Assembly: GCA_018396705.1 (NCBI GenBank)
Contig: JAGTQZ010000002.1
Coordinates: forward strand, 1 to 64,000
Direction of reading: 5' to 3'
Length of the DNA: 64,000 nt
From: Candidatus Bathyarchaeota archaeon
Lineage (GTDB): Archaea > Thermoproteota > Bathyarchaeia > Bathyarchaeales > Bathycorpusculaceae
The notes under the pieces were generated by a model. It did no database searches, was not told the DNA's origin, and saw only the letters and a program-made list of their open reading frames with translations. The first letter of the stretch is position 1. Each line of letters starts with the position of its first letter. A program made the position numbers and the translations under genes. This document shows positions 33,640-44,831 of the stretch, one piece after another.

Positions 33640-34995
33640 TCATCTGTTCTTTATCTCTTCAGCAATTTTTACGACCAGTTTCGCTAGGGACAAGGCGTCT
33701 TTTCCAAATATAACTATCATAGGCTCTTTTCCAATGTCTCCTCTATGATAAATTACGTCTGGAACATTTCCAACCTTCTTTATAGCTTCCTTCACACCCC
33801 AAGGTATCGTCATTCCCTCAACCATTTTAATTTCCTCCGGTTCTTTTGTGCGATCATAGAAAGAAACAGTTAAACCAATATCTTCTAACGCTTTCAATGT
33901 TTCTTCTGAAAACTTTAGGTTTACCGCCGCTCTTTTATCCTCCTCGTGTTTGACAACTTCAATCAAGTAATTAGCTAAATGATGTGAGCATCCAAACCTC
34001 GGGTTTCCAGCCCTAACACCGCTTGATGTTTTAACGATCCTTCCATCTATGGCGGCGATATCGTTAACTTTTTCGGCATATCTAACCGCCATGGCGATGT
34101 TCATGCCAACTTCTGGGACGAGCGCTGCGACTTCCGGATGTTTTTCCAAAAGGTTTTTGGCTTCTTCTAGGCTTGACAAAACCTCATATTTTGAAGTTTC
34201 ACGGTAAAGATAAACCATAGGATTAACCGGACCATAACCCTTACCAATTTTTAAGCCGAATTTTATGCTCAAGGTAACAAAATTTTTGGCTTTCTCCACA
34301 GCCTCTGGGACATCCATTTTCTTGGCAAGTCCAGCCGCTATGGCTGCCGAAAAACTGCATCCAGTTCCATGCGTAGTTTTCACGTCTAGCCTAGGAGCTG
34401 TGAACTTCCAAAACCTGCCTTCATAGTAAAGGAAATCTGTAACTTCTTCACCCTCAAAATGTCCCCCTTTTATTACAACAGCTTCAGGACCCATTTTGGA
34501 GATTTCCATGGCGGCAGTTTCAACATCCATTAAGCTTTTTATTTCGATGCCTGAAAGCCTTTCAGCTTCAAATCTGTTGGGGGTAACCACTTTTGCTAAT
34601 GGAAGCAAGCGCTTTTTCAAGACGTCTATGGCTTCAGCCTCTAGCAAGGGAGCCCCAGACTTTGACACCATAACTGGATCCACGACTAATGGGAAACTAT
34701 ACTTGGAGACTTCGGAGGCTACAGCTTCTATAATTTCCTTGGTATGAAGCATGCCGGTTTTCCCAGCGTCTATTCCAAAATCCTCAGCTACAGTCCTAAT
34801 TTGTTCGATAACTATCTCCGGCCTCAAATCCTGCACAGCCTTAACGGAATGAGTGTTTTGGGCGGTAACCGATGTGATGGCGACGGTTCCGTGGACACCT
34901 AAAGCTGCAAAAGTCTTTAGATCTGCCTGGATTCCGGCACCGCCTCCAGAGTCGCTTCCAGCAATAGTTATCGCAATTGGAGTTTGGCTCTTCAT
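33640..34995 (-). CDS. thiDN: ThiD-ThiN fusion: HMP/HMP-P kinase and thiamine-phosphate synthase
   Basis: A bifunctional protein of about 451 residues. The ThiD kinase (about 1-265) starts [20 protein letters not shown] and carries the catalytic [14 protein letters not shown]. The ThiN domain (about 275-451, with [18 protein letters not shown] and [14 protein letters not shown]) replaces ThiE in coupling HMP-PP with the thiazole phosphate. The start at 34995 overlaps the thiC stop as ATGA, so the two are translationally coupled. The longer frame, running back to 35067 inside thiC, is unlikely. No helix-turn-helix domain is fused, so this copy is enzymatic and not the ThiR regulator. Confidence 0.94.
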   Translation of the reverse strand: MKSQTPIAITIAGSDSGGGAGIQADLKTFAALGVHGTVAITSVTAQNTHSVKAVQDLRPEIVIEQIRTVAEDFGIDAGKTGMLHTKEIIEAVASEVSKYSFPLVVDPVMVSKSGAPLLEAEAIDVLKKRLLPLAKVVTPNRFEAERLSGIEIKSLMDVETAAMEISKMGPEAVVIKGGHFEGEEVTDFLYYEGRFWKFTAPRLDVKTTHGTGCSFSAAIAAGLAKKMDVPEAVEKAKNFVTLSIKFGLKIGKGYGPVNPMVYLYRETSKYEVLSSLEEAKNLLEKHPEVAALVPEVGMNIAMAVRYAEKVNDIAAIDGRIVKTSSGVRAGNPRFGCSHHLANYLIEVVKHEEDKRAAVNLKFSEETLKALEDIGLTVSFYDRTKEPEEIKMVEGMTIPWGVKEAIKKVGNVPDVIYHRGDIGKEPMIVIFGKDALSLAKLVVKIAEEIKNR

Positions 34996-36293
34996 AGACA
35001 CTGTCCTTCCGATTTTAGGGCTTCCTTTAAAACTTTTAAGGCGCAGTATTTGGAGCACATGGAACATGTCTCTGGATTTTTTTGCTTTATGCGCCCATGA
35101 ATTCTCTTGGCCTTCTCAGGATCTATAGCGTTCTCAAATTGTCCTTTCCAGTCGAGATTTGCCCTAGCCCTAGCCATGGCGAAGTCGCGTGCTGCGGTTT
35201 TTACTCCCAGCTTAGCAATGTCCGCAGCGTGTGCAGCGATTTTTGTGGCTATGACTCCTTCCTTAACGTCTTCAATGCTTGGCAAGCCTAAATGTTCTGC
35301 TGGCGTCAAGTAGCATAGGAAGTCGGCTCCTGCCAGACCCGCTAATGCTCCACCTATGGCTCCAACAATGTGGTCATATCCAGGTGCTATTTCCGTGACA
35401 ACAGGGCCAAGCACATAGAACGGAGCGCCCTTACATATGGCTTTCTCAAGTTGAACGTTTGCGGCCACGTCGTTTAAGGGCAAGTGGCCTGGGCCCTCAA
35501 CCATAACCTGAACATGTGCAGCCCTAGCCCTTTCCACAAGTTCTCCAATGGTTAGCAGTTCTTGAATTTGAGCCCAGTCTGTGGAGTCGAAAATGCAGCC
35601 TGGCCTTAAACCGTCTCCAAGGCTTAGCACGAAATCGTATTTTTTGGCTATCTCGAGAAGGTAGTCGTAGTTTGCATATAACGGGTTTTCCTTGTCATGG
35701 TGAAGTATCCACGCCGCCAGGAATGTTCCACCACGGCTCACAATCCCCATTAGCCTCGGATATTTTGCCAGTTTTTTTATAATGTTCTGTGTCACACCAC
35801 AGTGCACCGTCATAAAGTCAACGCCGTCTTTTGCATGTTTCTCAATCGTGTTGAATATGTCGTCTTCTGTCATATGTATTATTGCGCCTCTTTTTTCCGC
35901 TGCCTCTATAGCTGCTTGATAAATGGGAACTGTCCCGATGGGTACGTTTACAGCCTTAATTAAAGCCCTTCTTATCTTGTCTAAGTCACCGGCCGTGCTT
36001 AAATCCATAATCGTGTCTGCACCGTATTGGACGGCAACCTTAGCCTTCTCAATCTCCACGTTTAGGTCGCATAGATCTTGACTTGTGCCAATGTTAGCGT
36101 TAACCTTTGTTCGAAGTCCCTTGCCAATCCCCACGGGGTTAACATTCTCTCGTTGGACATTACGCGTTATTATAACAGTGCCTTCTGCTATACGCTGGCA
36201 AATTGCTTGCGGCGATTCGCCCTCATTCTCGGCGACTATACGCATTTCTTCTGTTATCTGTCCTCTCTTAGCTGCCTCGATCTGAGTCGTCAA
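34992..36293 (-). CDS. thiC: Phosphomethylpyrimidine synthase ThiC
   Basis: The 433-residue radical-SAM-like enzyme converts AIR to HMP phosphate. Characteristic parts are [55 protein letters not shown] and GATS-like [11 protein letters not shown]. The C-terminal iron-sulfur cysteines read CSMCSKYC (C-x2-C-x3-C), one residue tighter than the C-x2-C-x4-C of many bacteria. The TTG start is preceded by a GGGGG site that can be masked by a hairpin. A TPP riboswitch lies 80 bases upstream. First gene of thiC-thiDN. Confidence 0.96.
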   Translation of the reverse strand: MTTQIEAAKRGQITEEMRIVAENEGESPQAICQRIAEGTVIITRNVQRENVNPVGIGKGLRTKVNANIGTSQDLCDLNVEIEKAKVAVQYGADTIMDLSTAGDLDKIRRALIKAVNVPIGTVPIYQAAIEAAEKRGAIIHMTEDDIFNTIEKHAKDGVDFMTVHCGVTQNIIKKLAKYPRLMGIVSRGGTFLAAWILHHDKENPLYANYDYLLEIAKKYDFVLSLGDGLRPGCIFDSTDWAQIQELLTIGELVERARAAHVQVMVEGPGHLPLNDVAANVQLEKAICKGAPFYVLGPVVTEIAPGYDHIVGAIGGALAGLAGADFLCYLTPAEHLGLPSIEDVKEGVIATKIAAHAADIAKLGVKTAARDFAMARARANLDWKGQFENAIDPEKAKRIHGRIKQKNPETCSMCSKYCALKVLKEALKSEGQCL

Positions 36294-36298
36294 AATAG

Positions 36299-36331
36299 AA
36301 CCCCCAATAACTACAGGTCCTTATTGAGGTT
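36299..36331 (-). promoter_or_regulatory. SD-masking hairpin: candidate expression platform of the TPP riboswitch
   Basis: On the minus strand AACCTCAATAA (36331-36321) can pair with TTATTGGGGGTT (36310-36299) across a 10-base loop, giving about 11 base pairs with one bulged G. The pairing buries the GGGGG ribosome binding site of thiC. It lies between the TPP aptamer and the start codon, where a translational switch would be expected. The competing structure that ties it to the aptamer is not yet clear to me. Confidence 0.5.
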
Positions 36332-36371
36332 GGTTGTTTAAGAAGGCCTGAAGACACTTTCGTTCACTCCA

Positions 36372-36464
36372 ATTTCCCTCCGCCGGTATTACCCGGGTCA
36401 GGTTCTAGGGGTCGACCGCGCTCAGCAGTCCTCTCAGCCGGGTCACCGCCCAGCTCCCCCAGAT
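36372..36464 (-). ncRNA. TPP riboswitch (THI element) upstream of thiC
   Basis: The minus strand reads GGGGGAGCTGG, then GGCTGAGAGGA, a variable stem, GACCCCTAGAACCTGACC and GGGTAATACCGGCGGAGGGA. These are the conserved blocks of the thiamine-pyrophosphate aptamer in the right order, including CUGAGA and ACCUGA with the closing GGAGGGA helix. It precedes thiC-thiDN on the same strand. TPP binding would be expected to lower expression of thiamine synthesis. Confidence 0.95.
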
Positions 36465-36638
36465 TCAATTGCAGATTAACAAATATATACCTATCTTCCC
36501 TAACCTAAAACGTTGCCATAACACTTTTCACTTATTGAGCTGCAATTCAACTGGGAAAAACGGCAAGCTTAACGAGTCTTGGGTATTGCGTGAACATGGC
36601 TAAGTCAAGTTAAGGAAGTGAGATGTAGCAACGTTTCA

Positions 36639-37193
36639 CTACAATTCTGGCAGAACCTTTATTGGAGCAACTATTGAGGTCATCAGACTTTCTACGCCTG
36701 GGATGTTTTGGATGTTTAAGACTGTTTGTTCGAGTTCTATATGGTCTTTTGCCTTAACAGCGCATATTATGTCGTATGGTCCTAGCACGCTGTCCGCAGT
36801 TAATATGTTTGGAATCGTTAGAAGTTTTGTTCGGACACCTTCTAAACTCTTTGGTTTAGTGTTTATGAATAAAAAGGCGAATGGTTTTTCCCTAAGCGGC
36901 GGACCTTCTGATATCACAATGAGACTAAGTGTTTTAGTTATTAAATCTTCTTCAGCACCAATGTTTCTCACGGGATTAAAAGCTTTTTCAATAAATTCAT
37001 CTAGGCTTTTCAAACCACTGAATGGGATAAGTATGTCAATTGGTCCGAACAACAGGAATATGTCTTGCTCGGAAAAGCATGTGCTCTCCCGTTCACGGAT
37101 GCACAAGTTCAGGAGCCTTTTTAAGACTTCTACGTAAGCACCAACCTTACATGTTAAACCCATATATGCCTTCAATTCTTTCACGCTGCCCAA
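36639..37193 (-). CDS. Lrp/AsnC-type ligand-binding (RAM/ACT-like) protein without HTH
   Basis: About 184 residues with two tandem RAM-like modules. The second (about 100-184) is clear: KPFAFLFINTKP, then LLTIPNILTADSVLGPYDIICAVKAKDHIEL and IPGVESLMTSIVAP, the usual Lrp effector domain. The first (about 8-75, with GLTCKVGAY and DIFLLFGPIDILIP) is a more diverged copy. No DNA-binding helix-turn-helix is present. Such proteins may bind amino acids or modulate full-length Lrp partners. The start is uncertain (TTG 37193, GTG 37184 or ATG 37163). Confidence 0.7.
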   Translation of the reverse strand: MGSVKELKAYMGLTCKVGAYVEVLKRLLNLCIRERESTCFSEQDIFLLFGPIDILIPFSGLKSLDEFIEKAFNPVRNIGAEEDLITKTLSLIVISEGPPLREKPFAFLFINTKPKSLEGVRTKLLTIPNILTADSVLGPYDIICAVKAKDHIELEQTVLNIQNIPGVESLMTSIVAPIKVLPEL

Positions 37194-37360
37194 ATTCTAT
37201 TATTTGCAGTCTAAGCTGAAACAGAATTTAAAAAGAGGTATATAAGCAAATCCACTGTACAAACTCTTGCGTGCAACTAGGTTATAAGTGACCATGTTCG
37301 AAAATGCTAAATGTTATAAAGCGAAGCGAACATTTCTAAATGCTCACCGGAGCTGTTGGT

Positions 37361-38398
37361 ATGTTTCACAATGAACTCCGTAAGGATTATCTTCTTGACC
37401 GTTGGGTGGTAATCGCTACTGAACGGGGGCGCCGTCCAACGGATTTCGCCCGAAAAGAGAAACTCCAAGCTAAAGTTGGCGTTTGCCCTTTCTGTCCGGG
37501 AAACGAGCGAATGACCCCACCAGCGATGCTTGCATATGTAGAGTCTAATGGGAAAATTGAAAAGGTAAAGGATGAAGATGGTTTCAGGCATAAGAACTGG
37601 ATTGTCCGATGCTTTCCAAACCTTTTCCCGGCTTTTACTCCACCAAAAGAAGAATTATGCAAAGAGGAAGTTGTAAAGGCCTCTGATTTGGCTTTAGCTG
37701 TGGGGCATCATGAGGTTTTGGTTGAATCTCCAAATCATAATGAGCATCCCTCAGAGGCTAGTGTTCCACAACTTGTGCATGTCGTGAACGCTTATGTAGA
37801 CAGGCTTTTCGAATTAGCGTCGAAGCCATATATCCGGTATGTGTCTATATTTCGCAACCACGGCTTAGAGGCTGGTGCGTCAATGTCTCACGCTCACAGC
37901 CAAATAATCGCAACCCCCCTTGTTCCCAGAATTATTGATGAAGAAGTGCGTGCAAGCGAAAGATTTTGGCGGGAAAAAGGCGAATGCATATTTTGCAACA
38001 TTATCAAACTAGAACTGAAAAGCTCCCGCTTCATAACTGAAAACCAAGACTTTGTGGCTTTTGCACCGTGGGCAAGCGCTAACCCCATGGAGTTCTGGAT
38101 CTTCCCGAAAAGGCACATGCTAAATCCTCTTGAAATTACGGAAAACGAGAAAGTAAGCTTTGCAAGAATCTTGAAGACATGTTTCAGCGCATTAAAAAAC
38201 TTATTGAATGATCCTCCCTATAATTTCGGTTTCCACATAAGCCTAGACGAGGAGACGCGGCCGCATTATCACTGGCATTTGGAAGTTTACCCAAAATTGG
38301 CTGTGTGGGCCGGATTCGAAAAAAGCACGGGAATATACATAAACACCGTTTCGCCGGAAAATGCTGCGGAAAGCCTTAGGAGCGCCATTTCCCACTAG
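37361..38398 (+). CDS. galT: Galactose-1-phosphate uridylyltransferase
   Basis: The 345-residue HIT-superfamily enzyme moves UMP between UDP-glucose and galactose-1-phosphate. Zinc-site cysteines are in VCPFCPGNE, and the active-site HxHxQ motif appears as SHAHSQIIATPLVP. A second zinc-like pair is CIFCNI, and the C-terminal part ends with PHYHWHLEVYPK. I prefer the ATG at 37361, after a GGAG element, to the frame start at 37340. It is convergent with the debranching-enzyme gene (22-base overlap of ends), so the two may both serve glucan or sugar-nucleotide metabolism. Confidence 0.92.
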   Translation: MFHNELRKDYLLDRWVVIATERGRRPTDFARKEKLQAKVGVCPFCPGNERMTPPAMLAYVESNGKIEKVKDEDGFRHKNWIVRCFPNLFPAFTPPKEELCKEEVVKASDLALAVGHHEVLVESPNHNEHPSEASVPQLVHVVNAYVDRLFELASKPYIRYVSIFRNHGLEAGASMSHAHSQIIATPLVPRIIDEEVRASERFWREKGECIFCNIIKLELKSSRFITENQDFVAFAPWASANPMEFWIFPKRHMLNPLEITENEKVSFARILKTCFSALKNLLNDPPYNFGFHISLDEETRPHYHWHLEVYPKLAVWAGFEKSTGIYINTVSPENAAESLRSAISH

Positions 38399-40490
38399 TT
38401 CCAAGAATTTTATTTTCAAATTGCGGTCTCAAAAGCATGACGTCCTCAACGTACGCCCTTAAAGGTTCGGCTACACTCCACGCTTGTGCTACGCAGCCTC
38501 TCGGCGTGTGTGGCGGGTCACCATCAAAGATTTCGCTTACATAGCCAAGTCCAGCTTTAAAAACTTGCTCTGTAAGGAGCGGGGCGAGGAAGTTTTTGAA
38601 CGCGTACTCGCGCATGTACTCGTTATAACCTTCAACCTTAAGGTAGGCTGCTGTGAAAGGCCCGAGAAGCCAAGGCCAGACAGTGCCGTTATGGTATGCC
38701 AAATCGCGGCTTCGTCTATCGCCACGATAAACGCCAATGTATCGCGGGTCATGCTTGGTGAGGGTTCTCAAACCGTAGGGCGTTAAAAGTTCGCGATGTA
38801 CAACATTCACAACTTTTTTAGCTTTTGCCCTATCCAGTATAGTAAAGTCTAGGGAAACAGCAATGATCTGGTTAGGCCTAAACGACGGGTCTCCGTTGCC
38901 ATGCTTGTCTACAACGTCGAATAAGCAATTTTCATCCAAGTTCCAGAATTTCTGGTTGAAGCTTACCTTGGCTTTTTCGGCTAAAACTGCAAACTTTTCA
39001 GCTTCTTTTTTCTCACTAAATTTTTCGGCCAGAAGCTCGAAGATTTTGAGAGCATTGTACCATAATGCTTGAACCTCGACAGCTTTACCCTCTCTAGGCG
39101 TTGTGGGCTTTCCATTCACCATGGTGTCCATCCAAGTCATCCGTGGGCCATGTAAGATAAGGCCATCATTGTCTAATCGCATGTCTGTATACTTGCCTTT
39201 AACCATGTTTTCCACAAAAGTTTTCATGTTCTCCCAGAGGTTTGCCTGCACAAAGGCGAAGTCGTCAGTGTATTTTAAATACTGAAGCACAGCGTTCACG
39301 AACCATAAAGTGGCATCTACACACTTATAGTCTGGACGCATTTCTAGGTCTGAAATAAAGTTTGGAATCAAACCCTCAGTAGAGTTCTTGGCGAATGTCA
39401 AGAGAATTTGTTTTGCATCTTCAAATCTTCCAGTTGTAAGCAGGAGTCCAGGTAAAGCGATGAAAGCATCTCTGCCCCAGTCTTCAAACCAATGGTAGCC
39501 GGCAATAATTGATCTCCCGGCATGGTCTTTGTTGGATGTTGCAGCTTCAACGACGAAGGCGTCTGCAGCCAATAAAAGCCAGCTGAGCCAATCCCTAGTT
39601 TCCATGCGATGTTTGGTGTAGAATTTTTGAAGAAGCTTTTCATAACGTTTGATTTCGCCCTCATACAAGCCTTCAACATCATAAACAGTTGCAGGCATTT
39701 CATCTGCAGTTTTTTCAGTGTATGCTTCCTCCTGACCTGCAACAGCTACCAATGCAAATTTTTCACAAGTTTTTCCTTTAACTTCAAACGTAAATAATCC
39801 GGGCTGGTACCAGTTGTCGAAGTAGCTTTCCCCCCGAGCATGTTCCTCGCGAAAATAAATTTTCTCCAGCCACTTTTCGGATTTGCGGTAGGCACCGTTT
39901 GACGCTTCGATGATCACGGTCGTCGAGGCTGGCTCAACGTTTACCTTTACTCTTTTTCCTTGAATTTTTTGGGCAAATCTCGGAGGGCTCCACCATCTGT
40001 CTATAACAGCGTGGAAGTGTCTGCAGGCCAAAATTGGATAAACGTTAACTTCAACGGGTGAGGAGTTTTTGTTCTCAACGGCATATAACGCTATTGTTGC
40101 GTTTTTTCCATAAGGCATAAAAATTGTCTTTGAAATCTTTACATTTTGCAAGTTATACACATATTCCGGGAAGGGTGAAAGTGAGAACTCTTCTATGAAC
40201 TGGTATCCTTGTGGATAAATTCCGCCTTGAAACTCATTTGTGAAAAGCGGATAAAACGTGTTCTCAAGCCTTAGTTCCTCGTCAAGTTTGGTTATGCAGA
40301 CCATTCGTTTTCTTGGCGGATGGAAGGCTGCTACAAGTATTCCATGATACTTTCTCGTGTTTATACCTAACACTGTGGAAGAGGCGTACCCGCCTAAGCC
40401 GTTAGGTATAAGCCATTCTTTTCCGAGAAGGTCGTTGATCCTTGAGAGCTCTTCACCAGCTATGCGTATTTTCGGCGTTAGCCTAAACAT
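38376..40490 (-). CDS. Glycogen debranching enzyme (amylo-alpha-1,6-glucosidase, GDE_C)
   Basis: The 704-residue protein has the archaeal two-part plan. An N-terminal beta-rich GDE_N domain (about 1-290) starts with LLGKEWLIPNGLGGYASSTV. The C-terminal (alpha/alpha)6 catalytic domain (about 320-690) contains GYHWFEDWGRDAFIALPGL, DATLWFVNAV and the late FDGDPPHTPRGCVAQAWSVA. It removes alpha-1,6 branches from glycogen in the cytoplasm. Its start directly abuts the DUF89 stop, so DUF89 and tpiA upstream form one operon with it. Length is usual for this group. Confidence 0.93.
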   Translation of the reverse strand: MFRLTPKIRIAGEELSRINDLLGKEWLIPNGLGGYASSTVLGINTRKYHGILVAAFHPPRKRMVCITKLDEELRLENTFYPLFTNEFQGGIYPQGYQFIEEFSLSPFPEYVYNLQNVKISKTIFMPYGKNATIALYAVENKNSSPVEVNVYPILACRHFHAVIDRWWSPPRFAQKIQGKRVKVNVEPASTTVIIEASNGAYRKSEKWLEKIYFREEHARGESYFDNWYQPGLFTFEVKGKTCEKFALVAVAGQEEAYTEKTADEMPATVYDVEGLYEGEIKRYEKLLQKFYTKHRMETRDWLSWLLLAADAFVVEAATSNKDHAGRSIIAGYHWFEDWGRDAFIALPGLLLTTGRFEDAKQILLTFAKNSTEGLIPNFISDLEMRPDYKCVDATLWFVNAVLQYLKYTDDFAFVQANLWENMKTFVENMVKGKYTDMRLDNDGLILHGPRMTWMDTMVNGKPTTPREGKAVEVQALWYNALKIFELLAEKFSEKKEAEKFAVLAEKAKVSFNQKFWNLDENCLFDVVDKHGNGDPSFRPNQIIAVSLDFTILDRAKAKKVVNVVHRELLTPYGLRTLTKHDPRYIGVYRGDRRSRDLAYHNGTVWPWLLGPFTAAYLKVEGYNEYMREYAFKNFLAPLLTEQVFKAGLGYVSEIFDGDPPHTPRGCVAQAWSVAEPLRAYVEDVMLLRPQFENKILGTSGKWRS

Positions 40491-42087
<1,597 letters not shown>

Positions 42088-42150
42088 CTAGCATGTCTAA
42101 TTTTGACGTAACCTATATTTTTTTGGATAAAGAAAGGGATTTGGCGGCTT

Positions 42151-42708
42151 CTATTCCTTTTTTCTACCTGGAACGAAGACCGCCGCCGCGATGACGGTTG
42201 TCCATAGACCGTTTTTGTCACCGGTAGCCGATTGAGTTATGTTTGTTGTCTTGATTATAAGTCCGCTTGCCCTGAACTGTTGTTTACGCTCATCCCAAGC
42301 AGTTTGGGGGTCAAAGGGTATGCCCATGGTTGTTGCAAGCATCGTCGCTGCTAAATCCTCAGCGTAGTCTCCAGCCACCTCGTCCGTCTGACCGAAAGAG
42401 TGATGTTCCGATAAATAGCCATAATTATTTTTACCAGAGGGGATTGCCACGCCTATTGAAGCGGCGATAAGCCTATGGGGCTCATTGGTTTGGTTTCTGG
42501 CCAATACAACGAAGGTTATTTCGCCTGGCCTCAGCATTTTTAGGCCTTTCTCTTTAGGGATGAGTTTACATCCGGGCGGAATTATGCTTGAAACGTTCAC
42601 TAAATTGCAGTGTTGTATGCCAGCGTTTCTTAAGGCCAACTCGAAGGATTGAAGCTGTTCCTTGTGTTTTCCAACACCTTTTGTTAGGAAGAAATATTTT
42701 GGTATCAT
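42151..42708 (-). CDS. pdaD: Pyruvoyl-dependent arginine decarboxylase
   Basis: The 185-residue proenzyme self-cleaves to create a pyruvoyl group and converts arginine to agmatine. The cleavage site is visible as [16 protein letters not shown], between S40 and S41. Other family parts are [11 protein letters not shown] at the N-terminus and [20 protein letters not shown]. Agmatine feeds polyamines and the archaeal agmatidine modification of tRNA-Ile. It is a single gene with its own start 62 bases from tpiA. Typical length. Confidence 0.96.
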   Translation of the reverse strand: MIPKYFFLTKGVGKHKEQLQSFELALRNAGIQHCNLVNVSSIIPPGCKLIPKEKGLKMLRPGEITFVVLARNQTNEPHRLIAASIGVAIPSGKNNYGYLSEHHSFGQTDEVAGDYAEDLAATMLATTMGIPFDPQTAWDERKQQFRASGLIIKTTNITQSATGDKNGLWTTVIAAAVFVPGRKKE

Positions 42709-42823
42709 TTTGCCATCAAAATTATGAAGGCCAGCTTAAAAGTTTTGTGTTTAGAAATTACATTGAGAACTTAGAGAGAAAAGCATAACAGAAGTTTAAA
42801 CATAACTTTTTTGAGGTTCGAGG

Positions 42824-44029
42824 GTGTCAGCGCGACGTAGTGTCTTCAAGGATGAAACTAAACTCGACCTAAACTATGTGCCTAAGACACTTCTCCATAG
42901 AGAGACAGAAATGCGCCTCCTTAATGAATTCTTCAGCTTCATAATAACACACCCAGATAAGATGGCTCAAAGAGTTCTAATAGTGGGGGATGTTGGCACA
43001 GGCAAAACAGCTCTCTCCCAGCGTTTCGGCGCTGACATAATCCAACAGGCTAAACAACGGGGCTTAAACGTTCATTACGTTCACGTGAATTGCCGCCAGT
43101 ACCGCGGAAGCCTTTTTCTTATACTCCACCATGTCATTTCATCTTTTCACCCCAACTTTCCGAAAAGGGGGTTTTCATCCGAAGAACTCCTAAACATTTT
43201 CATACAAGTTCTGGATGAAGAAAATGTCTATCTACTCTTGACTCTAGATGAATTTGAAAGCCTAATTAACAGGGAGGGCTCAGAACCCGTTTACAAGCTT
43301 ACTCGCCTACAAGAGACAAGAATAGATAAACCGCAGAGGTTTTCACTCATATGTATCCTTAAAAGTCTAAATGCTATTGAAAGTTTAGATCCAAGCACGC
43401 GAAGCACACTTCAATCTAACATAATAAGGCTGGAAAGGTATACTAAGGAACAGCTCGCAGATATAATAAACGATCGAGTTCAACTGGCTTTCAAACACTC
43501 TGCAGTGCTGGAGGATACAATAGGCCTGATAGCTGAGCTTGCGGAATCTGAGGGCGGAAATGCTCGTTTTGCCATTGAACTTCTATGGAGAGCTGGAAAA
43601 TACGCGGATGCTGAAGGTCTAGATATTGTCACACCGGAGTGCGTCAGAAAAGCCGTTTCAAGCATATTTGCTGTTGCGAGGAAAAGCGATCTAGCCGCCT
43701 TAAATTTTCATGAGAAACTCTTCCTTTTAGGTATGGCAAGGTTCTTTAAAGAAAACATTGACAGAGCCTACGTGACCCTAACTGAGGCTGAACAAGCATA
43801 CGCTGTTGTCTGTGAAGAGTTTAATGTTCAGCCTCACACTCATACTCAGCTGTGGAAATATCTTCAAACGTTGGCAACAATGGGCATAATTAGAAAAAGT
43901 GTTTCAACAGCTGGTCAACGGGGAAGGACGACTTTAATCTATCTTCCCGGAATATCTTCTTGCGAACTGGAGAAGGAGTTAGCCTATCTTCTTGAAAGGG
44001 AGAAAAATAGCCAAAAACGTTTAAACTAA
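42824..44029 (+). CDS. Orc1/Cdc6 replication initiator-like AAA+ ATPase
   Basis: The 401-residue AAA+ protein matches archaeal Orc1/Cdc6. Walker A is VGDVGTGKTALSQRFG, Walker B is LLLTLDEFESL, sensor 2 is around GGNARFAIELLWRAG, and a C-terminal winged helix covers about 300-385 (QLWKYLQTLATMGIIRKS). It would bind origins and load MCM. The GTG start follows a GAGG-like site. No clear origin recognition box is seen in the 115 bases upstream, so it may belong to an origin elsewhere. It is first in a co-directional run to moaA. Confidence 0.92.
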   Translation: MSARRSVFKDETKLDLNYVPKTLLHRETEMRLLNEFFSFIITHPDKMAQRVLIVGDVGTGKTALSQRFGADIIQQAKQRGLNVHYVHVNCRQYRGSLFLILHHVISSFHPNFPKRGFSSEELLNIFIQVLDEENVYLLLTLDEFESLINREGSEPVYKLTRLQETRIDKPQRFSLICILKSLNAIESLDPSTRSTLQSNIIRLERYTKEQLADIINDRVQLAFKHSAVLEDTIGLIAELAESEGGNARFAIELLWRAGKYADAEGLDIVTPECVRKAVSSIFAVARKSDLAALNFHEKLFLLGMARFFKENIDRAYVTLTEAEQAYAVVCEEFNVQPHTHTQLWKYLQTLATMGIIRKSVSTAGQRGRTTLIYLPGISSCELEKELAYLLEREKNSQKRLN

Positions 44030-44039
44030 TAAAGCAAAT

Positions 44040-44453
44040 ATGCGTCTTTTCCATCAAAATGCATGTTGGAGAGGCTGCGGAGTGGTGGATTGCCCACTCT
44101 GTAAGTTGGATCTAAGTAAGGAGAAAATCTTCTATCAAGATGATTCATTCATCGTTTTAAGGACAAAAAAGCTTAAAGGCCATAGAGAACGCATCATGAT
44201 CGTCTACAAGCAGCACCAGCATACAATACCATTTGAGACTTGTGAACGCGCCTTGACAATTATTTCCCAAATAGGTAGAGAGATATTCAAGTATACTCCA
44301 AAGTTTGTGATTTTAGATAGCACTTTTGCATCCATAAACAACCATTGGCACTTGGTGGCTTCAGACCTTGACCCTAAAAGCGAAGACTTCGATCAAATTT
44401 TGGCGACAAGATGGATTAAAGTCGTAGACAACATGTATCCAGACCAAACTTAA
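44040..44453 (+). CDS. HIT-like domain protein, unknown substrate
   Basis: The 137-residue protein has an N-terminal zinc-like cluster (CWRGCGVVDCPLCKLD) and a fold pattern that recalls HIT proteins: KIFYQDDSFIVLRT, ERIMIVYKQHQHTIP, and near the end INNHWHLVASDL. The final motif keeps two of the three HIT histidines in changed spacing, so catalytic activity is uncertain. It starts 10 bases after the orc1/cdc6 stop. It might hydrolyse or bind a nucleotide. This is weaker than most calls here. Confidence 0.5.
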   Translation: MRLFHQNACWRGCGVVDCPLCKLDLSKEKIFYQDDSFIVLRTKKLKGHRERIMIVYKQHQHTIPFETCERALTIISQIGREIFKYTPKFVILDSTFASINNHWHLVASDLDPKSEDFDQILATRWIKVVDNMYPDQT

Positions 44454-44479
44454 AATACCTAGAAAGCCAAGATTCACCC

Positions 44480-44776
44480 ATGCAAATAGCCATAGAGGAT
44501 GTGCTTGGAAACAGGCTGCGTGTAAAGATTTTGAAGGTTCTATTCCAAATGGGAGAGTTAAATGTTTCTGAAATCGCTAGAAAAATCGGTGCAAACCATA
44601 AAACAGTCAAGGAACATTTAGAGGTTCTAAAAGAAAATGGCCTCCTCCAATACAAGAAGTTTGGGAGAATTCACTTGTATAGACTTAACGAAGGCTCTGT
44701 AAGGGCCAGAGCCTTGAAAAAATTTATGGAAGCTTGGGAAACTGTTGAAAATTTTAATGCCTCACGGAATCATTAA
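44480..44776 (+). CDS. ArsR-like winged-helix regulator
   Basis: The 98-residue protein is a lone winged helix. It runs from EDVLGNRLRVKILKVLF through LNVSEIARKIGANHKTVKEH (recognition helix) to the wing KKFGRIHLYRLNEG, with a short C-terminal helix for dimerisation. No metal-binding cysteines are seen, so it is not a classical metal sensor. It lies between the HIT-like gene and moaC, all on one strand with short gaps, and may regulate cofactor genes or the orc1 operon. Confidence 0.8.
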   Translation: MQIAIEDVLGNRLRVKILKVLFQMGELNVSEIARKIGANHKTVKEHLEVLKENGLLQYKKFGRIHLYRLNEGSVRARALKKFMEAWETVENFNASRNH

Positions 44777-44831
44777 ATAGTCAACCCCCCTCTTTAGATG
44801 TGCTTGCATAAAGGTTGAAGTGGGATTTCAC

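Noticed and set aside
42709-42823. Origin recognition boxes upstream of orc1/cdc6
   Set aside because: The 115-base AT-rich stretch contains no clear ORB-like palindrome or G-rich tail.
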